This document shows positions 48,275 to 57,334 of a stretch of DNA of 64,000 nucleotides, in pieces; positions within the stretch are counted from its first letter, which is position 1; each line of letters starts with the position of its first letter. The DNA is taken from assembly GCA_963849305.1 (NCBI GenBank), contig CAWKGV010000003.1, forward strand, positions 186,001 through 250,000, in the 5' to 3' direction. The stretch comes from CAWKGV01 sp963849305. Lineage in GTDB: Bacteria > Pseudomonadota > Alphaproteobacteria > Acetobacterales > Acetobacteraceae. The position numbers and the translations under genes are program-made. The notes beneath the pieces were generated by a model. It worked only from the letters and a program-made list of their open reading frames with translations, did no database searches and was not told the origin of the DNA.

Positions 48275-49756
48275 TTAGGTGAGGGGCTTCGACAAGTGCG
48301 CCAGCACCGCGTCCAGATTGAACGAGGCGGGTTTCTGCCGCGGCGGGAACTTCGCGAAGTCCGCGATCTGCGCGGCGACCACCGCCTGCATCTCGTACAT
48401 CTGGGGCACGTGATCGACCATCCAGTCCAGATAGGTGTTGGAGTTGAATTCGGCCCGTTCGAACGGGTCGCGACGGAGGCTCATGATATACGGCAACCGA
48501 AGCTTCACGAACGGCTCGGCCCACTGTCTCATCGTATCGGCGCGTTGTACCGCCAGATTAAATTTCCAGTCGCCGACCCGCACCGCGATGACATCGCCGT
48601 CGTCGCTGAAATAGACGATGGCGTTTCTCGGGCTCTCCGCCACCTCTCCGGTGAGGTATGGGACCTGGTTGTAGCCGTCGAGATGGACGCGGAAAGACTT
48701 GCCGTCAACCGTGCAGCCGTTGAGGAGTTGCTCGGTGACGTCGGGGTTGCCTGCGATGGCGAGCAACGTCGGAAACATGTCGATATGCGAAACAATGCCG
48801 TTCAGGACCGAGCCGGCCTTGATCTTGCCCGGCCAGCGGATGAAGCAGGGCACGCGCCAGCCGCCTTCCCAGTTGGAGTTCTTCTGGCCGCGGAACGGGC
48901 TGTTCGCGCCGTCCGGCCAGGTGTCGTTCTCTGGGCCGTTGTCGGTGGAGTACATGACGATGGTGTTGTCGGCGATGCCCAGTTCGTCGAGCTTGTCGAG
49001 CATCTGGCCGATCTGCTCGTCGTGGACGACCATCCGGTCGCTATAGGGATCCTGCCCGCTCTTGCCGAGATTCTTTTCGGCGACGTGGGTCCGGAAGTGC
49101 ATGGCCGTTGAGTTGTACCACATGAAGAATGGCTTGTCCGCTTTGGCCTGCGTCTCCATCCACGCCAGAGCGCGATCGGTGATCTCCTCGTCGATGGTTT
49201 CCATGCGCTTCTTGGTGAGCGGGCCGGTATCCTCGATCGTCTGGCCGCCCTTGCCGTCGGACAGGCAGTGGAGCACGCCGCGGGGGCCGAACTGCTTCTT
49301 GAACGCCGGGTCCTTGGGATAGTCGGGCAGTTCGGGCTCTTCCTCGGCGTTCAGGTGATAGAGATTGCCGAAGAATTCGTCGAAACCATGCACGGTCGGC
49401 AGGAATTCGTCGCGGTCGCCCAGATGGTTCTTGCCGAACTGGCCGGTGGCGTAACCCAGCGGCTTGAGGAGTTCGGCGATGGTCGGGTCTTCCTTCTGCA
49501 GGCCGACGGTGGCGCCGGGCATGCCGACCTTGGTCAGGCCCGTGCGGATCGGGTTCTGGCCGGTGATGAAGCATGCGCGGCCGGCGGTGCAGCTCTGCTG
49601 GGAATAGTAGTCGGTGAAGGTGACCCCTTCGTTCGCGATGCGGTCGATGTTGGGCGTGCGGTAGCCCATCATGCCGAGGCTGAAGCGGCTTATGTTCCAC
49701 ATTCCTATGTCGTCGCCCCACAGGATGAGGATGTTCGGCTTACCCGTTTTGGCCAT
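48275..49756 (-). CDS. Arylsulfatase, cytoplasmic type
   Basis: 493 residues. Metal-binding NILILWGDDIGMWNIS (Asp15, Asp16), formylglycine motif SCTAGRACF with Cys56, FGKNHLGDRDE (Lys and His of the active site) and VMYSTDNGPENDTWPDG (second metal site) are all present. It hydrolyses sulfate esters. There is no signal peptide, unlike the broken sulfatase at 40530-42213. It is preceded on the same strand by FGE, a membrane protein and a DUF202 protein, which suggests one operon. The palindrome at 48211 follows it. Confidence 0.93.
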   Translation of the reverse strand: MAKTGKPNILILWGDDIGMWNISRFSLGMMGYRTPNIDRIANEGVTFTDYYSQQSCTAGRACFITGQNPIRTGLTKVGMPGATVGLQKEDPTIAELLKPLGYATGQFGKNHLGDRDEFLPTVHGFDEFFGNLYHLNAEEEPELPDYPKDPAFKKQFGPRGVLHCLSDGKGGQTIEDTGPLTKKRMETIDEEITDRALAWMETQAKADKPFFMWYNSTAMHFRTHVAEKNLGKSGQDPYSDRMVVHDEQIGQMLDKLDELGIADNTIVMYSTDNGPENDTWPDGANSPFRGQKNSNWEGGWRVPCFIRWPGKIKAGSVLNGIVSHIDMFPTLLAIAGNPDVTEQLLNGCTVDGKSFRVHLDGYNQVPYLTGEVAESPRNAIVYFSDDGDVIAVRVGDWKFNLAVQRADTMRQWAEPFVKLRLPYIMSLRRDPFERAEFNSNTYLDWMVDHVPQMYEMQAVVAAQIADFAKFPPRQKPASFNLDAVLAHLSKPLT

Positions 49757-49822
49757 CTCGATCTCCTTCAGGCTTGGTTATCTCAGAACGACTTCGCGGT
49801 TGGCATCTCCCCGGCCTGGCAG

Positions 49823-50305
49823 CTACACGAAGCGCAGCAGCACGGCAAAAAAGGCGAACATGCCGATGAAGATGAGGAGGACTGCGATCGCGACGATCGG
49901 TGTCTGCTTTCCCTCCTGCGTCATGCCAGCGATTGGGGTAAAGCTTCCGCCCCACAGGTAACGTAGTGTCCACCGGTACTCCCAAATCGAAACCACAAGC
50001 CCCAGGATGCCGCAGGCGATCAGCGCCAGTCCCAGGTATCTCGGGGCCTCCGGAAAACGCGCCGGGATGACCCCGGGCATTTGTTGCATACGATCGAAAA
50101 ACTGGACGATCGCGAAGCCGAACCCGATCAGCGAGACCGCCGTGCGTACCCACGACATCAGCGTGCGTTCGACGCTGAGCCGCGTGCGCAGCCAGGCGAA
50201 ATGATCGGCCGCTGTTACCCTTACTTCGAACCTGCCCGCGATTGGACCGGTGAGGGGCGGTCTGCTCTCGGACGGCGTGCCGTCGGTCTGCGGCAGGTTG
50301 CTCAC
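49823..50305 (-). CDS. DUF202 (YidH-family) membrane protein
   Basis: 160 residues. LRTRLSVERTLMSWVRTAVS, LIGFGFAIVQFF, then LGLALIACGILGLVVSIWEY and IVAIAVLLIFIGMFAFFAVL give three helices with the RT..A..RT..S motif of DUF202. The open frame extends to 50398, but the GTG at 50305 is preferred because it gives a family-like length. It sits between the sulfatase and the next membrane protein. Function unknown; the family is often next to sulfatases in proteobacteria in my recollection. Confidence 0.75.
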   Translation of the reverse strand: MSNLPQTDGTPSESRPPLTGPIAGRFEVRVTAADHFAWLRTRLSVERTLMSWVRTAVSLIGFGFAIVQFFDRMQQMPGVIPARFPEAPRYLGLALIACGILGLVVSIWEYRWTLRYLWGGSFTPIAGMTQEGKQTPIVAIAVLLIFIGMFAFFAVLLRFV

Positions 50306-50375
50306 GCCGAACCCTCCCGCGATGCGGCGTCGCGACGGACCCGTTCCAGCATGGACCAGGCGTATGCCGGCGCCC

Positions 50376-50879
50376 TCACCGGAGCTCGGTCGACGCACCG
50401 CCGCGCCACCAGCGCGCGATACGCGTGACCGGACCGCGGATCAGCAGGTAAGGAACAAAAGCCAGCAGGAGGGCGACGACCAGCGCCTCACCCGGATAGA
50501 ACGTCTTGAACACCAGGAGCTGGTAAATCACGTCCATTATCACCCCGAGAAGAATGATCCTGGCGGTCGCGGTCAATCCTTCGCGCAGACGTCCGACGCG
50601 CTCTCGCGGATTACTCGCGACCGTCCAGAAATACGGCGACCGGCCGGTCCGTGCGTCCTTGAGGCCACCGTGGATCGCGGCGATCGCGGCCATCGACGGC
50701 TGCAGGATGAAGCGAAACCTCATCGGCCCACTCGGCCGTTCGACCAGGTCGCGCCAGAAGCGCTCAAACACCTGCACTGTAACGCCATGCCAAAGCACCC
50801 CGGCCGCGATCAGCAATATGGCGATCCCGATGACCAGCTTGGGCATGATCCCTAGTTCTTGCGATCTAGCATCGGTCAT
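50376..50879 (-). CDS. Membrane protein of unknown function
   Basis: 167 residues with helices IMPKLVIGIAILLIAAGVLW, a middle RPSGPMRFRFILQPSMAAIA segment, and IILLGVIMDVIYQLLVFKTF plus ALVVALLLAFVPYLLIRGPV. Its start ATG overlaps the stop of the FGE gene (ATGA), so translation is coupled. The pairing with FGE, DUF202 and sulfatase suggests a link with sulfatase handling at the membrane, which is inference. Confidence 0.75.
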   Translation of the reverse strand: MTDARSQELGIMPKLVIGIAILLIAAGVLWHGVTVQVFERFWRDLVERPSGPMRFRFILQPSMAAIAAIHGGLKDARTGRSPYFWTVASNPRERVGRLREGLTATARIILLGVIMDVIYQLLVFKTFYPGEALVVALLLAFVPYLLIRGPVTRIARWWRGGASTELR

Positions 50880-51874
50880 CGCGACGCTCCCGCCCGACGA
50901 ACGACGCAGCGGAAGCCCACATGGCTGGTCGATGTGTCGACCGGCTCTGGATGACGCGCGGCCGGGCGGTAGCGGCGGCAGTAATTCGACGCGCACAGAT
51001 GCGAACCGCCCTTAAGCACCTTGCGAGGAATCTTGATGTTGGACAGGCAGGGGTCGTAGCTTGCTTCCTCGTGGCCACCCCGCGGATTCTCCGGGATGCA
51101 GCAGGCCTTGGAGACTTCGGCCTCGTGTTTGGGTGAGTACCAATCGGTGGTCCATTCCCATACGTTGCCGATCATGTCGTAGACGCCATAGCCGTTCGGC
51201 GGGAAGGCGGTCACCGGCGAGGTGCGTTCGTACCCATCCAGCTTGAGATTCTCGTGCGGGAACGCGCCCTGCCAGGTGTTTGCCATCTGCCTGCCGCCAA
51301 TTGTAAGCTCATCGCCCCAGGCGAACTCGGCGCCGTCAAGCCCGCCGCGTGCCGCAAACTCCCATTCCGCTTCGGTCGGCAAATCCTTGCCGGCCCAGTG
51401 CGCGTACGCCAAGGCGTCCCGGTAGGCGACGTGAACGACGGGATGATCATGCAGCCCGCTGATGGAACTGCGCGGTCCATAGGGCCGCTTCCAGTTGGCG
51501 CCGAACTTGAATGTCCACCACTCGCCCCAGTTGTGCGTATCGACCGCATGCTTCGGCGGGTTGAACACGAGCGAGCCCGCCCTGAGCATGTTCGGCAGGG
51601 CGCCCGGATAGTCGGCCGGGTCCGGCGCGATCTCGGCGAAGGTGACATAGCCGGTCGCACCAACGAAATTGCGGAATTCGCGGTTGGTTACCGGAACGCG
51701 ATCGACCCAGAAGGGGTTGACCGTCACCCGATGGACTGGCGCCTCATCCGCATAGTGCCTGTCCGACCCCATGCGGAAGGTGCCGCCGGGAATCCAGATC
51801 ATGTCGGCGTGGCAGGAGATCTCCGAGGCCAAACTTGGCGGCCGCCTCGGGGCAACGGCGTGAAGCTTCGTCAT
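50876..51874 (-). CDS. Formylglycine-generating enzyme (sulfatase maturation)
   Basis: 332 residues of the FGE-sulfatase family, which oxidises the Cys of CxAxR in sulfatases to formylglycine. The N-terminus reads DMIWIPGGTFRMGSDRHYAD, followed by LPTEAEWEFAARGGLDG, NVWEWTTDWYS and GGSHLCASNYCRRYRPAAR, whose two Cys (about 294 and 299) match the copper-binding pair of known enzymes. Both sulfatases in the window carry CTAGR substrates. The start at 51874 removes an unlikely extension. First gene of the FGE-sulfatase operon. Confidence 0.92.
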   Translation of the reverse strand: MTKLHAVAPRRPPSLASEISCHADMIWIPGGTFRMGSDRHYADEAPVHRVTVNPFWVDRVPVTNREFRNFVGATGYVTFAEIAPDPADYPGALPNMLRAGSLVFNPPKHAVDTHNWGEWWTFKFGANWKRPYGPRSSISGLHDHPVVHVAYRDALAYAHWAGKDLPTEAEWEFAARGGLDGAEFAWGDELTIGGRQMANTWQGAFPHENLKLDGYERTSPVTAFPPNGYGVYDMIGNVWEWTTDWYSPKHEAEVSKACCIPENPRGGHEEASYDPCLSNIKIPRKVLKGGSHLCASNYCRRYRPAARHPEPVDTSTSHVGFRCVVRRAGASR

Positions 51875-51990
51875 CGTCTTGTTCTTCCAATTGGCGCCTG
51901 GCCACACCACCGCCGCCCGGCAAACGCCTCCGGCGATAACGACCACGATTTGGAGATGGGCAGATTAAAGATAAGCAGCGGTCCGCACCA

Positions 51991-52939
51991 CTACGCCGGT
52001 ACGCTGTGCAGCGTGGTTGAGGGTAGCTCGCCGAACAGGGCTCTGTATTCCACGGCGAACCGACCAAAACTCCAGAAACCGAAATCCGCAGCGATGGACG
52101 TAACGGTCGTCGTCGCTGCATCGGCCCTTCGCAGGGCCCTCCTCGCCAAATTCATGCGCCGAAGCAGAAGGTATCGCTTGGGCCCGATCCCTAGAACTCT
52201 CTTCACAGCACGCGTGCAAGGTCCGGTGCGAAGTCCCAATGTTGGCGCAGAGCTCGGGGATGTAGAGGGGCTCCTCGGGATGCTCCTCGACCGCGGCATG
52301 GAACCGGCGCATGATCGCCCCGTGACGACGCCGCGCGGAGGAGTCCTGTTCACGACTTCCGGGGCCGACGCATGCGACCAGGGCATCGATCAGCGTCTGC
52401 TCCAGGCCGTGTGCCGCTTCGGCATGCTCAATGATTTCCGGCGCACTTTTCGCCAGATCTCCGGCCGTCGCGTGTAGTCGTCGCAGCCGGGACATGGCGG
52501 GCGGGGGAGGCGTGACTCTCATCGTACGGCGGGGCGGAGTCAGGTCGCAGCCGGACAAAGCCGCACCGATCGAGGCCATCCGCTCCAGCGGCAGCGACAT
52601 CGAGGCCCAGCGGGCGGGCCCAAGGGAACGCTGGAAGAAGACTTCCCCCTCCGTACGGCGCATTATCACTGACGGTGGCACCTCCACGCCATCCGAGAGC
52701 AAGCCGGCACCAGGGTGCGACCATAAGGAGAAAATAGCGCGGCCGTGGTTTATTGCGAAGCGTCCGACGCGCGGAAGATTATCGTCAAACCGCTGTATCC
52801 AGAGATGGTGCAGATCGATGCGGGTCAGATGGCCGGCAAACTGACCTCGTGCGGTGACCGTAAGCTCGGTTTCCGTTGCACGCATCGCGGCAGCGTACTC
52901 GTCGGGTCGGGCGAAGCTTCGGACGGCGCTCGAAGGCAT
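51991..52939 (-). pseudogene. AraC-family regulator, frameshifted
   Basis: The first frame (from 52939) gives an AraC_binding_2-type N-terminal domain (GHLTRIDLHHLWIQRF, GRAIFSLWSHPGAGLLSDGV) to about ELCANIGTSHRTLHACCEE. A one-base insertion near 52205 moves the DNA-binding part, VLGIGPKRYLLLRRMNLARR and FGFWSFGRFAVEYRALFGEL, into the next frame. It is upstream of and codirectional with FGE, so it may have controlled the sulfatase operon. A single insertion could also be an assembly error. Confidence 0.8.
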
Positions 52940-52991
52940 GCCAATCTCGTAACAAGGGGGAGTCGGGTGGCCGACTGTTGATTCCAGCTAA

Positions 52992-54164
52992 GGACACTCT
53001 GAAAAAGCCGCTCTCGACACGGTCACGGAACAGCCTGTAGGGCGGGTTCTGCGGATTTCGTGCGGGGCCGATATGCGACAAGCGACTCTGGCGAGCGTCA
53101 ACTTCGAGCGCTACAGCAAAACCACGCGTCGCGCCGCGTTCCTTGCCGAGATGGACCGCGTTGTGCCGTGGCAGGACCTCTGCCGGCTGATCGAGCCGGT
53201 CTATCCGAAGCCAGGCCACGGCCGTCCGCCGATCGGCCTTGAGCGCATGGTGCGCATTTACTTCCTGCAGCTCTGGTTCAACCTCTCGGATCCGGCGGTG
53301 GAGGAGGCGCTGTATGATTCAGCCTCGATGCGGCAGTTCGCCGGCATCGATCTCGGTCGGGAGCCGGCACCGGACGAGACCACGGTGTGCAAATTCCGCC
53401 ACCTGCTGGAGAAGCACGAACTCGGCAAGCGGATACTCGAGACTGTCAATGAACATCTCGAGAACCGAGGATTGAAGGTGGGCACTGGCACAATCGTCGA
53501 CGCGACCATTATCAGCGCCCCGAGTTCGACCAAGAACGCGTCCAAGCAGCGCGATCCCGAGATGCATCAGACCAGAAAGGGCCAGCAGTGGTATTTTGGC
53601 ATGAAGGCGCATCTCGGGGTGGATAGCAAAACCAAGCTGATCCATTCCGTGGTTGCCACCGCGGCGAATGTGCATGATGCGGCGGTGCTTGGTGATCTGC
53701 TGCACGGCGAGGAAACGCGGGTGTGGGGTGACCAGGCCTATCGCGGCCAACGCGAGGTGATCCGCGAGCATGCGCCGCACGCGCAAGACTTCACCAACCG
53801 GCGCTATCGGCATCGTGGCGTGGTCGATGAGGCGGAGAAGGCACGCAACCGCACCAAATCGACGGTGCGAGCCAAGGTCGAGCACAGCATCGGCGTGATC
53901 AAGCGTGTGTTTGGCTTTGTGAAAGTGCGCTATCGTGGGCTGGACAAGAACGCCCACCGGCTGTTCGTGACTTGTGGACTGGCTAACCTTCATCTCGCTC
54001 GCAAGGTGCTGGTGCGCGCCTGACGGGAGATCTGCGCCCAAAATGGCGCCCTGCCGCCGGCGAGGGAGGCCAAATCGTCGTAAAAACCCGACTCCAAGCG
54101 CAATTTGGTTGCTGTCGTTCCTTTTCTCGACCGAGCCGGCCCGGTTACTCCTTGATCAGAGTGC
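52992..54164 (+). mobile_element. IS5-family element, copy A
   Basis: Bounded by GGACACTCTGA at the left and a slightly shortened inverse at the right, with a 4-bp target duplication CTAA (52988-52991 and 54165-54168). It is 1173 bp, 2 bp shorter than copy B because TC is missing from the right terminal repeat. Confidence 0.9.
53073..54023 (+). CDS. IS5-family transposase (copy A)
   Basis: 316 residues. N-terminal DUF772-type domain (PGHGRPPIGLERMVRIYFLQ, FAGIDLGREPAPDETTVCKF), DDE core with GTIVDATIISAPSST (first Asp), VWGDQAYRGQRE (second Asp) and AKVEHSIGVIKRVFGF (Glu). Intact. It differs from copy B at one residue (EHS versus EHR). Confidence 0.95.
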   Translation: MRQATLASVNFERYSKTTRRAAFLAEMDRVVPWQDLCRLIEPVYPKPGHGRPPIGLERMVRIYFLQLWFNLSDPAVEEALYDSASMRQFAGIDLGREPAPDETTVCKFRHLLEKHELGKRILETVNEHLENRGLKVGTGTIVDATIISAPSSTKNASKQRDPEMHQTRKGQQWYFGMKAHLGVDSKTKLIHSVVATAANVHDAAVLGDLLHGEETRVWGDQAYRGQREVIREHAPHAQDFTNRRYRHRGVVDEAEKARNRTKSTVRAKVEHSIGVIKRVFGFVKVRYRGLDKNAHRLFVTCGLANLHLARKVLVRA

Positions 54165-54266
54165 CTAAGTTACCAGCAGCCTATCTTGTCGCAGCTTGAT
54201 CGCTATTCAGGTATTTACCATGCCTCCGAGCATGATGGACGTCAAGTCAGGAGCCGCGAGTGCGCC

Positions 54267-55181
54267 TCACGCCGTAGGGTGAACCGCCAGAGCGTGCAAA
54301 CTGCTGGGGACCGCACTGAGATTGCTGCTGGTGATCACCACGCCGCCGGTCGAACCATACACACCGAAGCCGCCCGCGGTGGCCGTGAGGTTTAGCGTGT
54401 CCGTCACCTTGCCCGCCGCGAACAAGGTCAACACGCCGCCCGCAAAATTGTAGCTATCCGCCGGCACGCCGATCAGCCCGATGATCGAGGGGGTGCTCGT
54501 CGTCGTCCCGGCCGCCGCGGCATTAAGGAAATTCACCGTGCCGGAGAACTCCAGCGGATCAAGCAGGGTAAGGTTGGCGTTGCTGTTGGCGAGCAGGCTC
54601 ACGGTCGCCCCGGCGTCCACCGCCTTGGTGATCTCCATGTTGCCCACGAACCCGACGGTGTATTTGTCAGTTCCGAGCGAGTGAGTGTTGATCCGGGCGA
54701 ACGTGCCGTTGCCAACATTGATCTGGCTGTTGGCGAGATTGGTCGTGGCGTCGCCGCCGATGTCCATTACGTTGTTGCCGCTCAGAAAAACGTTGCCGGT
54801 CAGGCTGGCGTCGGTTGCCAGCCCGATCGCGGTTACGTTCGTCGCGGTTGTGGGGCCGCTGACCAGATTGAGCCCATCGGCGCCGCTGACCGCGATGTTC
54901 GCGTAATGGTTGACGGTGGTGTCGCCCGCGGACGGCCCCACCACCACGCTCGGGCTGGCGCCGTCGCTGAGGTTCAGCGTGGCCGGCGCCGGCGCCGTGG
55001 TGCCGGTCTGGGGCGCGCCCAGAAATATCGGATCGCCGGATATGTTGCCGCCTGGCACGTTGGCCACGCCCATCCGTTGCGCCAGCACGTCGCCGATCAC
55101 CGGCGAGCCGACCGGCAGCCAGTTGCCGGCCGTGTAAACGCTTTGGTCGCCGGCAGCGCCGGTCCAGGTCCGTAGTGGCAT
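54267..55181 (-). CDS. Adhesin-like beta-helix protein
   Basis: 304 residues rich in Asn, Thr, Val and Gly, with repeats such as NHYANIAVSGADGLNLVSG and TGNVFLSGNNVMDIGGDATT that suggest a beta-helix. It opens PLRTWTGAAGDQSVYTAGNW, a TWTG...NW motif common at the start of autotransporter passenger domains. There is no translocator barrel or clear signal peptide, so it may be exported by another route, or be a fragment. It is flanked by inverted IS5 copies. Function unknown. Confidence 0.65.
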   Translation of the reverse strand: MPLRTWTGAAGDQSVYTAGNWLPVGSPVIGDVLAQRMGVANVPGGNISGDPIFLGAPQTGTTAPAPATLNLSDGASPSVVVGPSAGDTTVNHYANIAVSGADGLNLVSGPTTATNVTAIGLATDASLTGNVFLSGNNVMDIGGDATTNLANSQINVGNGTFARINTHSLGTDKYTVGFVGNMEITKAVDAGATVSLLANSNANLTLLDPLEFSGTVNFLNAAAAGTTTSTPSIIGLIGVPADSYNFAGGVLTLFAAGKVTDTLNLTATAGGFGVYGSTGGVVITSSNLSAVPSSLHALAVHPTA

Positions 55182-55262
55182 TGTCTGGTTTCTCCCCCTT
55201 CTTCGACGTCCACCGACCGCGTGCGTCGCGGTCACGGGTTATAATGTTTACTCAACCATTGG

Positions 55263-56489
55263 TTGAATACGTTGCAAACGTCACGGCCATTTCCATACCA
55301 AAGAAAGAACTCATCCGCCGTGCGAATCTGGCAAAACTGCCTCGTCCACGCCCGAAGATGTCGGTTGACTTGCGCCAAAAAAGGATGGGCAGCAGCCTCG
55401 TCTTGCCACAAACACCGCTCTCTCATTGGGGCTCCAAGTCCCGGCGCGGCCCTGCTGCTCCGCACTGGAGCGGTAGGGAATGCCAGGCAGGTACCGATAT
55501 CAACTTTCAGTGAGCCCGACGATTACCAAGCTGCATTGCGCCTGGATGCTGAACTCGACCTCTTGGTTGCTGGCAGCGGCGAGTTCCGGGCTCGGCTGAC
55601 CCGCATCGCACTGCCCCACGCCAGTCTGTCGGCTGGCACGGAGCATCTCGCGCGGATCGCCGTCATCAGTGTGGCGGACCACCTGGTGCGGGTGTCGCTG
55701 CCCGTGCATGGCGGCGCCTCGCTGTTCTGGGACGGCAACCCCTCACGCTTGGGCGAGATCGTGACGCACGGCCAGGGCCAGCGCGTGTTCGAGCGAACAG
55801 AGGGGCCGTGCCGCTGGAGAACCATCTATCTCCCCGCGAAGGATCTCACAGCGTTCGGCCGCGCCGTGACGGGCGCCGCATTTGACGTTCCGCCTGGAGA
55901 GTGCCGGTGGCGACCCAGCTCCGGAGCGCTGAGAACCCTCACCGCCCTGCACGATGATGCCATTCGTTCGACCACGGCCCAGTCAATGGCGGTCGCCGGC
56001 GTTAAGGCCGCGGGCGGACTGGTACAGCAAGTGATCCACGCGCTGATCGAGTGCCTACTGGTAAAGATGACGGATAAGGGCGCTGCGGCCCCGGTGCCGC
56101 CAAGTCGCACTCTTGAGCCGGTTCGACGACAAGTGCGGGCTGGCGCGAACTGGACACCTGCCATCCCCGACATCTGTGCGGTGCTCGGAGTCCCGGACCG
56201 CACCTTGCGGGCGTATTGCCAGGCACATCTCGGCATGGCCCCGAAACGTTACCTCCATTTGCGCCGATTGCAACTGGCACGCCGCGCGCTGCGGGCCAAC
56301 GGTTCCGAGGCGGCGAGCGTAGCGGAGGTGGCGCGTCGATATGGCTTTAGCGGACTTGGCCGGTTTGCGGCCAACTATCGCGAGCAATACGGCGAACTGC
56401 CCTCAACCACCCTGCGATACAGCGCGGGTGATTGGTTCGCGGGCTCCGCCCCGGCAGCTAAGCCGCCTTGCTTTTTACCCCGGTCGTGA
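55263..56489 (+). CDS. AraC-family transcriptional regulator
   Basis: Open frame of 408 residues; the protein probably starts later, near VPISTFSEPDDYQAALRL (about 55492), since the first 75 residues are Arg-rich and unlike the family. The N-terminal sensor domain (AELDLLVAGSGEFRARLTRI, VRVSLPVHGGASLFWDGNPS) is followed by a two-helix-turn-helix domain (ICAVLGVPDRTLRAYCQAHL, YLHLRRLQLARRALR, RRYGFSGLGRFAANYREQYG). It is of the same subgroup as the broken AraC genes at 42375 and 51991, and is the only intact one. Target genes are unknown. Confidence 0.8.
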   Translation: MNTLQTSRPFPYQRKNSSAVRIWQNCLVHARRCRLTCAKKGWAAASSCHKHRSLIGAPSPGAALLLRTGAVGNARQVPISTFSEPDDYQAALRLDAELDLLVAGSGEFRARLTRIALPHASLSAGTEHLARIAVISVADHLVRVSLPVHGGASLFWDGNPSRLGEIVTHGQGQRVFERTEGPCRWRTIYLPAKDLTAFGRAVTGAAFDVPPGECRWRPSSGALRTLTALHDDAIRSTTAQSMAVAGVKAAGGLVQQVIHALIECLLVKMTDKGAAAPVPPSRTLEPVRRQVRAGANWTPAIPDICAVLGVPDRTLRAYCQAHLGMAPKRYLHLRRLQLARRALRANGSEAASVAEVARRYGFSGLGRFAANYREQYGELPSTTLRYSAGDWFAGSAPAAKPPCFLPRS

Positions 56490-56670
56490 TCGGGGGCTTC
56501 GGCCGGCCGAACTCTTTGCAAATTTCTGCCGGACTTGCCAGTTCTGGATAGCCAGCGGTTCCGATGGGCCGTAGCAGAGTCGCACCAAAAGGATGCGCCG
56601 ACATGACACAAGCTGCGTCTCACCGTCCCTCCCTGTGGGTCAAGGCGACCGTTGCGGCGAGACGATAGCA

Positions 56671-57216
56671 ATGGAACATCCACCTATTACGCATGCGACA
56701 CTCGCCCAACGGGCGCGCCACGAGCTGGCGCAGTACGTCATCGTGTCCGCCTATCTCTATGTCTGCTTCGGCGCAATTCTGCTTTACAAAGCGGCGATCT
56801 TGCGGGGTGCGGGCATCGACTTTGATTTCTACGGCCTGGCGCTCGTGAAGGCGCTGATCCTGGGCAAGTTCATCCTGATCGGGCACGCCTTCAAGATCGG
56901 TGAACGCACAACGCGCGGCCGTCTTGTGTTCGATATCCTCTACCATTCAGCGGTTTTTCTGGTTTTGCTGCTGGTCCTGTCGGTCCTCGAGGAGGCCATC
57001 GTCGCCCTTCTTCATGGACATCCGATCCGCGAGGCGCTGGCCGGGGTCGCGGGCGGCACGCTGCCGCAAGCCTTGGCGACGAGCCTGCTCATGCTGCTGA
57101 TCCTGATCCCGTATTTCGCGTTCCGCGAAATCGCTATAAGTCTTGGCGAGGGAACACTCCTGAGACTTCTCACCGAGCGCCGTCTTGGTGACGCGCAAGA
57201 GCGAGCTTCGGCATGA
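56671..57216 (+). CDS. Membrane protein of unknown function
   Basis: 181 residues with four helices: LAQYVIVSAYLYVCFGAILL, ALVKALILGKFILIGHAF, LYHSAVFLVLLLVLSVLEEA and LATSLLMLLILIPYFAFREI. The ATG at 56671 gives a compact protein; a start at 56593 is possible. No domain recognised. It lies between the AraC gene and IS5 copy B. Confidence 0.65.
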   Translation: MEHPPITHATLAQRARHELAQYVIVSAYLYVCFGAILLYKAAILRGAGIDFDFYGLALVKALILGKFILIGHAFKIGERTTRGRLVFDILYHSAVFLVLLLVLSVLEEAIVALLHGHPIREALAGVAGGTLPQALATSLLMLLILIPYFAFREIAISLGEGTLLRLLTERRLGDAQERASA

Positions 57217-57334
57217 GTTCATGTGGTGATGCCGCTCGACATCAGCGGCTATGGCTCGGTGCTAAACCGAGAAGGGCAGACGGCTGAGTGCTGTTTCAGA
57301 GGACAATGCGCGCGTCATCTTAAGTTCGGTTTAA

